The notes below the pieces were generated by a model that saw only the letters and a list, made by a program, of their open reading frames with translations, searched no databases and had not been told where the DNA came from. This document shows positions 56,074 through 64,000 of a stretch of DNA of 64,000 bases, one piece after another. The translations under genes were made by a program, and so were the position numbers. The first letter of the stretch is position 1, and each line of letters starts with the position of its first letter. This DNA comes from an uncultured Macellibacteroides sp. (GTDB lineage Bacteria; Bacteroidota; Bacteroidia; Bacteroidales; Tannerellaceae), in the NCBI RefSeq assembly GCF_963667135.1, contig NZ_OY762974.1:3348001-3412000 (forward strand), read 5' to 3'.

Positions 56074-57654
56074 ATGAAAAAGATAATATCCACTTTCCTG
56101 TGTGCTGGTCTGCTAGCAAGCTTCACAGCTTGTAGTAGCTTCTTGGATGAAAACCCAAAGAGTTCGCTTGCCTCAAACCAGTTCTTTACTACTGCTTCGC
56201 AAGCAGAGTCTAATGTGAATTATTTGTATCGTACAGGAGCTCCAAGTATGTATGGTGCAGGTGGTGCTTATGGTGGTCCCAATGTAATGTTGGGTGGTTA
56301 TGTATCTGGTTACTTTGATAATGAATATGCCGGACAGGAAGTTGTTGTAATGTACAGCAAGAGCCTTAGCCGCAATTCAGTGAATATCGCTAACCAGATG
56401 GACGGTGTATGGGACGCTTGTTATGAGGCTATTAACGTGGCTAATGCAGGTATCAAGTATATTCCTGAAATCACAATGGACGAAACAGCAAAGGCTCGTT
56501 TAGTTGGCGAAAGTAAGTTCTTCCGTGCTATGAACTATTTTTACCTGGTAAAAATGTTTGGTGATGTGCCTTTGACAGTTGATCCGTATGAATCATTGGA
56601 AAACCTTTATTTGGAACGTACACCTGTTAAAGATGTATATGCCCAAATCGTACAAGATGCTAAAGACGCTGTAGCAGTTTTGCCAGATGCAGCATTTTAT
56701 TCAAATGGAGCTCGTCTCACAAAGAATGTAGCTAATACATTACTTGCAGATGTATATTTGCAGATGAGCGGATACCCTGTTCAGGAAGACCATTACGCTG
56801 ATGCGGCAGCTGCTGCCAAGGCTGTTATTACTTCCGGAAAACATAGCCTTGCTACAAACGGCGACCTGAAGATGAACAGTGCATTCAATAAATTGCGTAC
56901 TACAGACGGTTTGGACGAATCTGTTTATGCATACGAATTCAATGCCGCTATCTCAACCAGTGGTTGGTGGCCTGTTTATTCATTCCCAAATGCATGTGCC
57001 GGTTGGGGTATCTTTAAATATGCTATTACTAATAATGTATATGGTATAGTAAACGGGTATACGAACGTATATGATTCAAACGAAGACCTTCGTATTCAGC
57101 CAAATCAGTTCTTCCATTCTGAATATAAGATGCCTGATGGTACAGTACGTCAGTTAGGTGGTCTTTTCAACTGGTATTACTATGATGAAGAAGCTATGTT
57201 GACCACAGGTCGTGGTACAAAGGATGTGAATATCTATCGTTATGCTCAGGTATTGCTGATTGCTGCAGAAGCAACTGCTAAGTCTGGAAGCGTTTCTGAA
57301 GCTGCCGGCTATCTTGCCGAAGTAAAGGCTCGCTCTTCTATGACAGGTAAGACAAAAGCAGCTTTCACTACAGAACTTTCTTCTTTGTCAAAAGATGCAT
57401 TTGTTCAGGAAGTATGGGCAGAACGTTTGCGTGAGTTCCCTCTTGAATTCAAGATTTGGGATGATATCACACGTACTCACATGTATCCTCAGTTCAGCGA
57501 CGCAAACAAGGGTAAAGTTTCTTTTGTGAATGTTATTGGAGCTTCCAACAATTGGGGCAAAACATTCCAGGAGAGAGATCTTTTGTGGCCGTTGTCAACG
57601 AACGAATTGCAACGAAACACATTGCTGACTCAGAACCCCGGTTATGAAAACTAA
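56074..57654 (+). CDS. SusD/RagB surface glycan-binding lipoprotein
   Basis: Lipoprotein that caps the SusC transporter, about 526 residues from ATG 56074. Signal peptide with lipobox LASFTACSS, Cys near residue 20; the ATG at 56062 adds four residues and is an equal choice. The SusD N-terminal TPR-like part covers about residues 35-210 (ARLVGESKFFRAMNYFYLVKMFG). The C-terminal SusD domain contains YRYAQVLLIAAEA and WAERLREFPLEFKIWDD. Substrate is inferred from the neighbouring GH92 enzymes to be an alpha-mannose glycan. Confidence 0.96.
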   Translation: MKKIISTFLCAGLLASFTACSSFLDENPKSSLASNQFFTTASQAESNVNYLYRTGAPSMYGAGGAYGGPNVMLGGYVSGYFDNEYAGQEVVVMYSKSLSRNSVNIANQMDGVWDACYEAINVANAGIKYIPEITMDETAKARLVGESKFFRAMNYFYLVKMFGDVPLTVDPYESLENLYLERTPVKDVYAQIVQDAKDAVAVLPDAAFYSNGARLTKNVANTLLADVYLQMSGYPVQEDHYADAAAAAKAVITSGKHSLATNGDLKMNSAFNKLRTTDGLDESVYAYEFNAAISTSGWWPVYSFPNACAGWGIFKYAITNNVYGIVNGYTNVYDSNEDLRIQPNQFFHSEYKMPDGTVRQLGGLFNWYYYDEEAMLTTGRGTKDVNIYRYAQVLLIAAEATAKSGSVSEAAGYLAEVKARSSMTGKTKAAFTTELSSLSKDAFVQEVWAERLREFPLEFKIWDDITRTHMYPQFSDANKGKVSFVNVIGASNNWGKTFQERDLLWPLSTNELQRNTLLTQNPGYEN

Positions 57655-57665
57655 ATAATCAGATT

Positions 57666-57699
57666 AAAAGGTCCGGGAGCATATCCCGGACCTTTTTTT
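57666..57699 (+). terminator. Terminator between SusD and GH92 genes
   Basis: AAAAGGTCCGGGA (57666-57678) pairs with TCCCGGACCTTTT (57684-57696) around a 5-nt loop, then more T's: a 13-bp stem. It separates SusCD transcripts from the mannosidases, possibly only partly. Confidence 0.85.
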
Positions 57700-57795
57700 A
57701 TTGTTTTTTGACTAAATACGAATTGCAGGGTCTTTTACAACCTGTATAGTTTTAGTTACTTTGTAAAAAATTGCGACCAATTATTTAATTTGTAT

Positions 57796-60105
57796 ATGAT
57801 GAAGCATAAGAATGTGTGTGCGGTTGTTCTGATGACAGCTTTATGCTGGATTGGGAAACCTGCTTTTGCCTCTGAGAGCGAGGGGGGTTTTGATCCGGTT
57901 GAGTATGTAAACCCATTAATCGGAACTCAGTCTACTTTTCAATTGTCTACGGGAAATACTTATCCCGCAATAGCACTTCCCTGGGGAATGAATTTCTGGA
58001 TGCCCCAGACAGGAAAAATGGGTGATGGATGGGCGTATACCTATACGGAAAATAAAATCCGTGGGTTTAAACAAACGCATCAACCCAGTCCGTGGATTAA
58101 TGACTACGGTCAGTTCTCAATTATGCCGGTTGTAGGTGCTCCTGTATTTGATCAGGATAAACGTGCCAGCTGGTTCTCTCACAAATCAGAAATTGCGAAG
58201 CCTTACTATTACAAGGTATATTTGGCCGAACACGATGTGGTAACCGAAATTGCACCAACCGAACGTGCTGCCATCTTTCGTTTTACTTTTCCACAGAGTG
58301 ATAGTTCATTTGTTGTAATTGATGCTTTCGATAAAGGATCTTACATTAAGATTTTACCGAACGAAAACAAAATTATCGGTTATACAACCAAAAACAGTGG
58401 GGGAGTACCTGCCAATTTTAAAAATTACTTCGTTATTACATTCGACAAACCCTTTACTTACGAATATACGTTTGCCGATGGTGCGTTGAAAAACGAAAAG
58501 GAGCAAACTGCCAATCATGCGGGTGCTGTAATTGGATTCAAAACAGCAAAAGGCGAAGTGGTAAATGCACGTGTAGCTTCCTCATTTATTAGTTTCGAAC
58601 AAGCAGCCCTGAATTTGAAGGAACTTGGAAACAATAATTTTGATAAAGTTGCCGCACAAGGAAAAGAAGCCTGGAATAAGGCACTGAGAACAATCGAGGT
58701 AGATGGCGGATCGTTAGATCAATACCGCACATTCTACTCTTGTATGTACCGCTCCATGTTATTTCCACGTAAATTTCATGAAATTGATGCAGCCGGCAAG
58801 GTGATGCATTACAGTCCGTTCAACGGACAGGTATTGCCCGGATACATGTATACCGACTCTGGCTTCTGGGATACATTCCGTTGCCTGTTCCCATTCCTGA
58901 ATATGATGTTCCCTTCTGTAAACAAAGAGATGCAGGAAGGTTTGATCAATACATATAAAGAAAGCGGCTTCTTCCCCGAATGGGCTAGTCCCGGACACCG
59001 TGGCTGTATGGTTGGTAATAACTCAGCTTCAATTTTAGTTGATGCTTACATGAAAGGTGTAAAGGTAGACGACCTTGAAACGCTGTACAAAGGTCTTATC
59101 CACGGTACCGAAAATGTACATCCAACAGTATCTTCAACCGGACGTTTGGGTCACGAGTATTACAACAAGCTAGGTTATGTTCCCTACGATGTCAAAATCA
59201 ATGAGAACGCAGCCCGTACACTCGAATATGCCTACGATGACTGGTGTATCTATAAACTGGCTAAAGATCTGAAACGTCCTAAAAAGGAAATAGAACTTTA
59301 TGCTAAACGTGCCATGAACTATAAAAACCTGTACGACAAGGAAACCAAGCTGATGCGTGGTAAGAATGCCGATGGTAAATTTATGGCTCCTTTCTCTCCG
59401 CTTAAGTGGGGTGATGCCTTTACCGAAGGAAACAGCTGGCATTATACATGGTCTGTTTTCCATGATCCTCAGGGATTAATTGATTTGATGGGTGGTAAAA
59501 AAGACTTTGTTCAGATGTTGGACTCAGTATTTGCGGTTCCCCCCGTATTTGATGATAGTTACTACGGTGGTGTAATTCACGAAATCCGTGAGATGCAAAT
59601 CATGAACATGGGTAACTATGCGCATGGTAACCAGCCAATCCAGCATATGATTTACATGTATAACTATGCAGGTGAACCCTGGAAGGCTCAGTACTGGCTT
59701 CGTGAAGTAATGAACCGCATGTATACCTGTAATCCAGATGGCTATTGTGGTGATGAAGACAACGGACAGACTTCGGCCTGGTATGTATTCTCTGCGCTTG
59801 GATTCTATCCAGTTTGCCCGGGTTCCAACGAATATGTAATGGGTGCACCTTTATTTAAGAAGGCAACTATTACGTTCGAAAACGGGAAGAAGATGGTGAT
59901 CAATGCTCCGGAGAACAGTGATAAAACACGTTACATCGAAACGATGACTCTAAACGGAAAGAACTATACTAAGAACTATCTGAAGCATGCCGATTTATTA
60001 AATGGTGGCGAGATTACTATTCGCATGAGCGAAACACCAAACAAGCAACGCGGTATTCAACAAGAAGATTTCCCTTATTCATTTTCTGTTAACGAGAAAA
60101 AGTAA
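57796..60105 (+). CDS. GH92 alpha-mannosidase, first
   Basis: Calcium-dependent exo-alpha-mannosidase family GH92, 769 residues, with a signal peptide (VVLMTALCWIGKPAFA). The N-terminal beta-sandwich has PLIGTQSTFQLSTGNTYPAI; the (alpha/alpha)6 domain carries the likely catalytic acid E544 in FTEGNSWHYTW and the base pair D653/D655 in GDEDNGQTSAW, where most GH92 have GNEDCGQMSAW. This subtype resembles Bacteroides alpha-1,2-mannosidases. It starts after the terminator, with a near-consensus -7 box (TTACTTTG) about 40 bp upstream. The ATG at 57796 is preferred over the TTG at 57790. Confidence 0.93.
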   Translation: MMKHKNVCAVVLMTALCWIGKPAFASESEGGFDPVEYVNPLIGTQSTFQLSTGNTYPAIALPWGMNFWMPQTGKMGDGWAYTYTENKIRGFKQTHQPSPWINDYGQFSIMPVVGAPVFDQDKRASWFSHKSEIAKPYYYKVYLAEHDVVTEIAPTERAAIFRFTFPQSDSSFVVIDAFDKGSYIKILPNENKIIGYTTKNSGGVPANFKNYFVITFDKPFTYEYTFADGALKNEKEQTANHAGAVIGFKTAKGEVVNARVASSFISFEQAALNLKELGNNNFDKVAAQGKEAWNKALRTIEVDGGSLDQYRTFYSCMYRSMLFPRKFHEIDAAGKVMHYSPFNGQVLPGYMYTDSGFWDTFRCLFPFLNMMFPSVNKEMQEGLINTYKESGFFPEWASPGHRGCMVGNNSASILVDAYMKGVKVDDLETLYKGLIHGTENVHPTVSSTGRLGHEYYNKLGYVPYDVKINENAARTLEYAYDDWCIYKLAKDLKRPKKEIELYAKRAMNYKNLYDKETKLMRGKNADGKFMAPFSPLKWGDAFTEGNSWHYTWSVFHDPQGLIDLMGGKKDFVQMLDSVFAVPPVFDDSYYGGVIHEIREMQIMNMGNYAHGNQPIQHMIYMYNYAGEPWKAQYWLREVMNRMYTCNPDGYCGDEDNGQTSAWYVFSALGFYPVCPGSNEYVMGAPLFKKATITFENGKKMVINAPENSDKTRYIETMTLNGKNYTKNYLKHADLLNGGEITIRMSETPNKQRGIQQEDFPYSFSVNEKK

Positions 60106-60113
60106 TTTATAGA

Positions 60114-62381
60114 ATGAAATTATTCAACAAGATTAATATGTCAGGCATAATTGTATGCCTGACATTTTTCGCTTTCTCCTGCTCAGTTAAGGAGAAGGTT
60201 GAAGTGAAAGATTATGTATCCTATGTAGATCCCTATATTGGAACTAGTGCTCACGGACACGTATTCGTTGGAGCAAATGTTCCTTTTGGAGCTGTACAGA
60301 TTGGTCCACAGAATATTCACAAGGGCTGGGACTGGTGCTCGGGTTATCATTATTCCGATAGTGTGATAATAGGATTCTCTCATACGCACCTTAGCGGTAC
60401 CGGTTGTGCCGATTTAGGTGATATCTTGCTTATGCCTTATACCGGCGTTGTACGTACAGCTCGTGGTGAACAGGATAATATTGAAGGAAGTTGTTCTTCT
60501 TATTACAAGCACAGCAACGAAACGGTTACTCCCGGTTATTACTCTTTACTGATGGATAACGGTGTTAAAGCCGAACTAACTGCTACCGAACGTGTAGCTA
60601 TGCATCGGTATACGTTTCCTAAGAACGAGGATGCACACATTCTGATTAATCTGAAGGAAGGAAACGGCGATAATTCCTACGATACCTACCTAAAGCAGGT
60701 GGATAAGTTTACAATCGAAGGATATCGCTTTTCAAAAGGATGGAGTCCGCAACACAAAGTATTCTTTACGCTCAAAAGCGATCAGCCAATCAAAGTATTG
60801 CAGTTATTTAACGACGACGAGGCTGCAGGCGAGGGGACTTTGACCGGTGAAGCTGTAAAAGGTGTTATTACATTCGAAAAGAATCCCGAAAGCGTATTGC
60901 TGAAAGTGGGAATCTCTTCTGTAAGCTGTGCGAATGCTGCAGCCAATGTTGAAAAAGAAATTGCCCACTGGGATTTCGACCAGGTTAAGCTTAATGCAAA
61001 AACGGTATGGAATGAGGCTTTGTCGTGCATTGATGTTGATACGAAAGACGAACGTGCCAAAAAGATTTTCTATACTTCCTTGTATCATACCTTTATCGCC
61101 CCAACATTATATTGCGATGTAAACGGCGATTTCCGTGGTCATAACGATTCTGTTTATACGAATAACAGTTGGAAAAACTATTCTACTTTTTCTTTGTGGG
61201 ATACCTACCGTACATTGAATCCGTTGTTTACCATCATTAAACCAGATATGGTGGGTGATATGGTAAATTCATATCTTGGCATTTACGATCAGCAAGGTAA
61301 ATTACCTATCTGGCCGTTGGTTGGAGGCGAAACCGAGTGTATGCCCGGATACAGCGCTGTTCCCATCATTGCCGATGCCTATCTGAAGGGTATTAAAGGC
61401 TTCGATGCCGAGCGTGCAATGAATGCGATGCTTGTTTCTTCTACCTATCCGAAACAAAAGGGAGTTCCCTTTGTTATGGAAAAAGGATACATTCCTTGTG
61501 ATAAATTGTTCGAAGCAACTTCTATCGCTATGGAATATGCTGTAGGAGACTGGGGTATTGCTCAAATGGCTAAAAAGATGAAGAAAGATTCTGTTTATAC
61601 AGAATACCTGAAAAGAGGAAAATATTATTCGCAGTATTTCGATAAGGATATCAAATTTATCCGTCCTAAAACTGCTGCAGGTACTTGGGTGACTCCTTAT
61701 GATCCTTTCCGTTCGGTACATGGTCGCGGTGATTTCTGTGAAGGTACCGGCTGGCAATATACTTTCTTTGTTCCGCAACATCCTGAAGGACTTATCGAAC
61801 TGTTTGGCGGCGACGAAGCCTTTGGTACCAAGCTTGATTCGTTGTTTACTGCCGAAGGTGATATGGGAGAAAGTGCATCGAATGATATTAGCGGATTGAT
61901 AGGGCAGTATGCTCATGGTAACGAACCAAGCCATCATGTGGCTTACCTGTATCCATATGCCGGTCAGCAGTGGAAAACGGCAAAGATGGTTCGTCACATT
62001 CAGGATGTATTTTATACGGATGCTCCCGATGGCGTAATAGGAAACGAAGACTGCGGACAGATGTCTGCATGGCATATTATGTCTGCCCTTGGATTCTATC
62101 AGGTGAACCCTTCTAACGGCGTGTTTGTGTTTGGCAGTCCGTTGTTCGACAAAGTATCTGTGGCGCTGCCAGGCGGAAAACATTTTGAAGTGGTAGCCGA
62201 AAATAATTCGAAAGAGAATGTCTATATCCAATCGGTAACCTTAAACGGAAAACCGTACGATAAGGCTTACATTCTGTACCAGGACATCATGAACGGAGGA
62301 ACTCTGAAGTTTGTTATGGGCAACCAGCCTAACAAAAAATTCGGAGCCGATCCGGCTAGTCGTCCAGCTACAGCAATCTAA
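60114..62381 (+). CDS. GH92 alpha-mannosidase, second (lipoprotein)
   Basis: GH92 exo-alpha-mannosidase, 755 residues. Lipobox FFAFSCSV gives a lipid-anchored Cys near residue 23. The N-domain motif is DPYIGTSAHGHVFVGANVPFGA, with residues in short segments YIGTSAHGHVF. The catalytic acid E543 lies in GDFCEGTGWQYTF, and the base pair is E645/D646 in GNEDCGQMSAW. It starts 8 bp after the first GH92 and so is co-transcribed. It differs from its neighbour at the sugar-binding loops, so a different mannose linkage is likely. Confidence 0.94.
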   Translation: MKLFNKINMSGIIVCLTFFAFSCSVKEKVEVKDYVSYVDPYIGTSAHGHVFVGANVPFGAVQIGPQNIHKGWDWCSGYHYSDSVIIGFSHTHLSGTGCADLGDILLMPYTGVVRTARGEQDNIEGSCSSYYKHSNETVTPGYYSLLMDNGVKAELTATERVAMHRYTFPKNEDAHILINLKEGNGDNSYDTYLKQVDKFTIEGYRFSKGWSPQHKVFFTLKSDQPIKVLQLFNDDEAAGEGTLTGEAVKGVITFEKNPESVLLKVGISSVSCANAAANVEKEIAHWDFDQVKLNAKTVWNEALSCIDVDTKDERAKKIFYTSLYHTFIAPTLYCDVNGDFRGHNDSVYTNNSWKNYSTFSLWDTYRTLNPLFTIIKPDMVGDMVNSYLGIYDQQGKLPIWPLVGGETECMPGYSAVPIIADAYLKGIKGFDAERAMNAMLVSSTYPKQKGVPFVMEKGYIPCDKLFEATSIAMEYAVGDWGIAQMAKKMKKDSVYTEYLKRGKYYSQYFDKDIKFIRPKTAAGTWVTPYDPFRSVHGRGDFCEGTGWQYTFFVPQHPEGLIELFGGDEAFGTKLDSLFTAEGDMGESASNDISGLIGQYAHGNEPSHHVAYLYPYAGQQWKTAKMVRHIQDVFYTDAPDGVIGNEDCGQMSAWHIMSALGFYQVNPSNGVFVFGSPLFDKVSVALPGGKHFEVVAENNSKENVYIQSVTLNGKPYDKAYILYQDIMNGGTLKFVMGNQPNKKFGADPASRPATAI

Positions 62382-62408
62382 AGTAAAAACACTCAAACGC
62401 ATAGTATT

Positions 62409-64000
62409 ATGAACATTAATTTCGTAAAAACAGGCTGGAGTTTGCTCCTTACCGCTGCACTCGTTACCGGGTGTCAGACTAACGGGATTGGAAATATGTC
62501 CGAGGACCTTTCCAAGGAGCCGGTGGACTTTGTGAATCCCTTTATGGGAAATATCAGCCACCTTCTTGTGCCTACTTATCCAACGGTGCATTTGCCCAAC
62601 AGCATGCTGCGTGTTTATCCCGAACGGGGCGACTTTACAGGCGACCGTTTACAGGGTTTGCCCGTTATCGTAACCAGCCACCGGGGAAGTTCTGCCTTTA
62701 ATCTTAGTCCTTATCAAGGCGACGAGGCAAATATCAAACCGGTGATAAGCTACAGTTACGACCTGGAAAAGATTGTACCGTACCGCTATTCTGTCTACCT
62801 GGATGAAGCAAATATCAATGTTGATTACGCTCCTTCGTATCAGTCGGCTGTCTATTCCATCAATTTTGAGAAAAAGGCTTCGAACTACCTGATATTGAAT
62901 ACCCGTAACGGCGAACTTACTTCCGAAGGAAACTGTATCAGCGGCTATCAATTTGTAGATGATAAAACAAAGATTTATCTCTATGCCGAAACCAACTTGT
63001 TTCCTGAGAAGAGTGGGGTACTTGCCGGCGACAGTCTTTCTTTTGGAAAGACTCAGGCTGCAGGACGCAATGCTGCACTTGTGCTAGCTTATGGCGACAA
63101 GGAACAGAAAATCGGACTCCGTTACGGAATTTCTTTTATCAGTACCGAGCAAGCCAAAAAGAACCTGCAACGCGAAATTAATGCTTACGATGTAGATGTG
63201 GTTGCCAAGGCAGGACGGACCGAATGGAATAAATCCTTAGGCAAAATTAAAGTGTTTGGGGGAACGGACGACGAGAGAACTATTTTTTATACCTCTCTTT
63301 ACCGTACCTACGAACGTATGATTTGCATCTCCGAGGATGGTAGTTACTACAGTGCAACCGACGGTAAAATTCACTCAGACGAAGGAATGCCTTTCTATAC
63401 CGACGACTGGATTTGGGACACTTACCGTGCCGTACATCCTTTACGTGTTTTAATTGAACCGCAGAAGGAACTTGCCATGGTTTCGTCGTATGTACGTATG
63501 GCGCAGCAATCGCCCGAAGGATGGATGCCAACCTTCCCCGAAGTAACAGGCGATAGTCACCGGATGAACGGAAACCATGCGGTAGCCGTAATTTGGGATG
63601 CCTATTGCAAGGGTCTTACAGGTTTTGATCTTGACAAGGCTTATAATGCCTGCAAGAGTGCAATAATGGATGAGACACTTGCCCCTTGGGTGCGTGCCAA
63701 AGCCGGAGATCTGGATGCTTTTTACAAAGAAAAAGGATATTTCCCTGCTTTGCACCCCAACGAAAAGGAAACAAGCAAGTTGGTGCATCCTTTCGAAAAC
63801 CGTCAGGTTATTGCTGTTACATTGGGAGCGAGTTTCGACGACTGGTGCTTGTCGCAGATTGCCAAAGCCCTTGGGAAGACAGACGATTATAACTATTTTC
63901 TGAAACGTTCGTACAACTACCGTAACGTGTTTAATAAAGAAACCGCGTTCTTCCATCCCAAAGATAATAAAGGAAAATTCATCATGCCCTTCGATTATGT
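62409..64000 (+). CDS. GH92 alpha-mannosidase, third, cut by window end
   Basis: The open frame runs from ATG 62409 to the window edge without a stop (530 full codons). A lipobox LVTGCQT puts a lipid Cys near residue 22. The fold is clearly GH92: DFVNPFMGNISHLLVPTYP near residue 40, then FYTDDWIWDTYRAVHPL and SPEGWMPTFPEVTGDSHRMNG in the alpha/alpha part. It is a divergent subtype: the usual GTxxHGHxFPGA-type motif is replaced by GNISHLLVPTYPTVHLP. The catalytic acid and base lie beyond the window. It follows the second GH92 by 27 bp. Confidence 0.92.
   Translation, partial: MNINFVKTGWSLLLTAALVTGCQTNGIGNMSEDLSKEPVDFVNPFMGNISHLLVPTYPTVHLPNSMLRVYPERGDFTGDRLQGLPVIVTSHRGSSAFNLSPYQGDEANIKPVISYSYDLEKIVPYRYSVYLDEANINVDYAPSYQSAVYSINFEKKASNYLILNTRNGELTSEGNCISGYQFVDDKTKIYLYAETNLFPEKSGVLAGDSLSFGKTQAAGRNAALVLAYGDKEQKIGLRYGISFISTEQAKKNLQREINAYDVDVVAKAGRTEWNKSLGKIKVFGGTDDERTIFYTSLYRTYERMICISEDGSYYSATDGKIHSDEGMPFYTDDWIWDTYRAVHPLRVLIEPQKELAMVSSYVRMAQQSPEGWMPTFPEVTGDSHRMNGNHAVAVIWDAYCKGLTGFDLDKAYNACKSAIMDETLAPWVRAKAGDLDAFYKEKGYFPALHPNEKETSKLVHPFENRQVIAVTLGASFDDWCLSQIAKALGKTDDYNYFLKRSYNYRNVFNKETAFFHPKDNKGKFIMPFDY

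Noticed and set aside
61302-62231. Minus-strand frame of 309 codons inside the second GH92 gene
   Set aside because: Antisense shadow of a gene with clear catalytic motifs; composition (His, Arg and Ile rich) is not protein-like.

Overview
This window looks like chromosomal DNA of a Bacteroidales bacterium, most likely a Parabacteroides-like gut anaerobe; the genus is an inference. The evidence is threefold. Bacteroidetes-type -7 promoter boxes (TAnnTTTG) lie just upstream of many starts. There is a SusC/SusD pair behind an ECF sigma/FecR pair. Several families are typical of the phylum: GH92, GH97, a lamin-tail OadG fusion, carboxypeptidase-regulatory-domain TonB receptors and a long LysRS. 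I found no tRNA, rRNA, CRISPR array, transposase or phage gene.

Layout. 1-7.6 kb: lipoprotein M1 aminopeptidase, fosmidomycin-resistance-type MFS exporter, YqiA-like esterase, a PlsC acyltransferase next to an acyl-ACP desaturase, and a HAD phosphatase. 7.6-11.2 kb: a GH9 glycosidase fused to a polysaccharide deacetylase domain, behind a striking 64-bp compound palindrome, then a VOC protein bracketed by 20-bp direct repeats. 11.2-18.3 kb: housekeeping units lysS-gpsA-pgi and yicC-gmk-nadD (both minus strand) and tsaB (plus). 18.3-22.9 kb: an operon for methylmalonyl-CoA epimerase and a Na+-pumping methylmalonyl-CoA decarboxylase, the end of the succinate-to-propionate route. 23-28 kb: an orphan TonB-dependent receptor, then nitroreductase, DUF2520, KdsC-like phosphatase and Maf.

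28-33.2 kb: a class A penicillin-binding protein, then pyrB-pyrI-flavin reductase-outer membrane protein. 33.2-33.8 kb is a non-coding stretch with a possible 10-residue peptide, a strong terminator and several dyads. 33.8-37.3 kb: recQ with a small membrane protein, divergent from a DEAD-box helicase. 37.5-40.8 kb: an exported three-gene cluster (sugar isomerase-like TIM barrel, twin-arginine Gfo/Idh/MocA oxidoreductase, DUF4434) that may modify keto-sugars or glycosides. 40.9-50.7 kb: a second class A PBP, GH97, a GNAT, alkaline phosphatase with an M24 peptidase, and a GH5 glycosidase.

50.8 kb to the end is a polysaccharide utilisation locus: ECF sigma, FecR anti-sigma, SusC with an STN signalling domain, SusD and three consecutive GH92 alpha-mannosidases, the last cut by the window edge. 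It most likely senses, imports and trims alpha-mannose glycans such as N-glycans or yeast mannan. No single gene family here is new to science. The least explained signals are the triple palindrome before the GH9 gene, the peptide/terminator/dyad region near 33.4-33.7 kb, the repeat-bracketed VOC unit and the three-gene exported sugar cluster.
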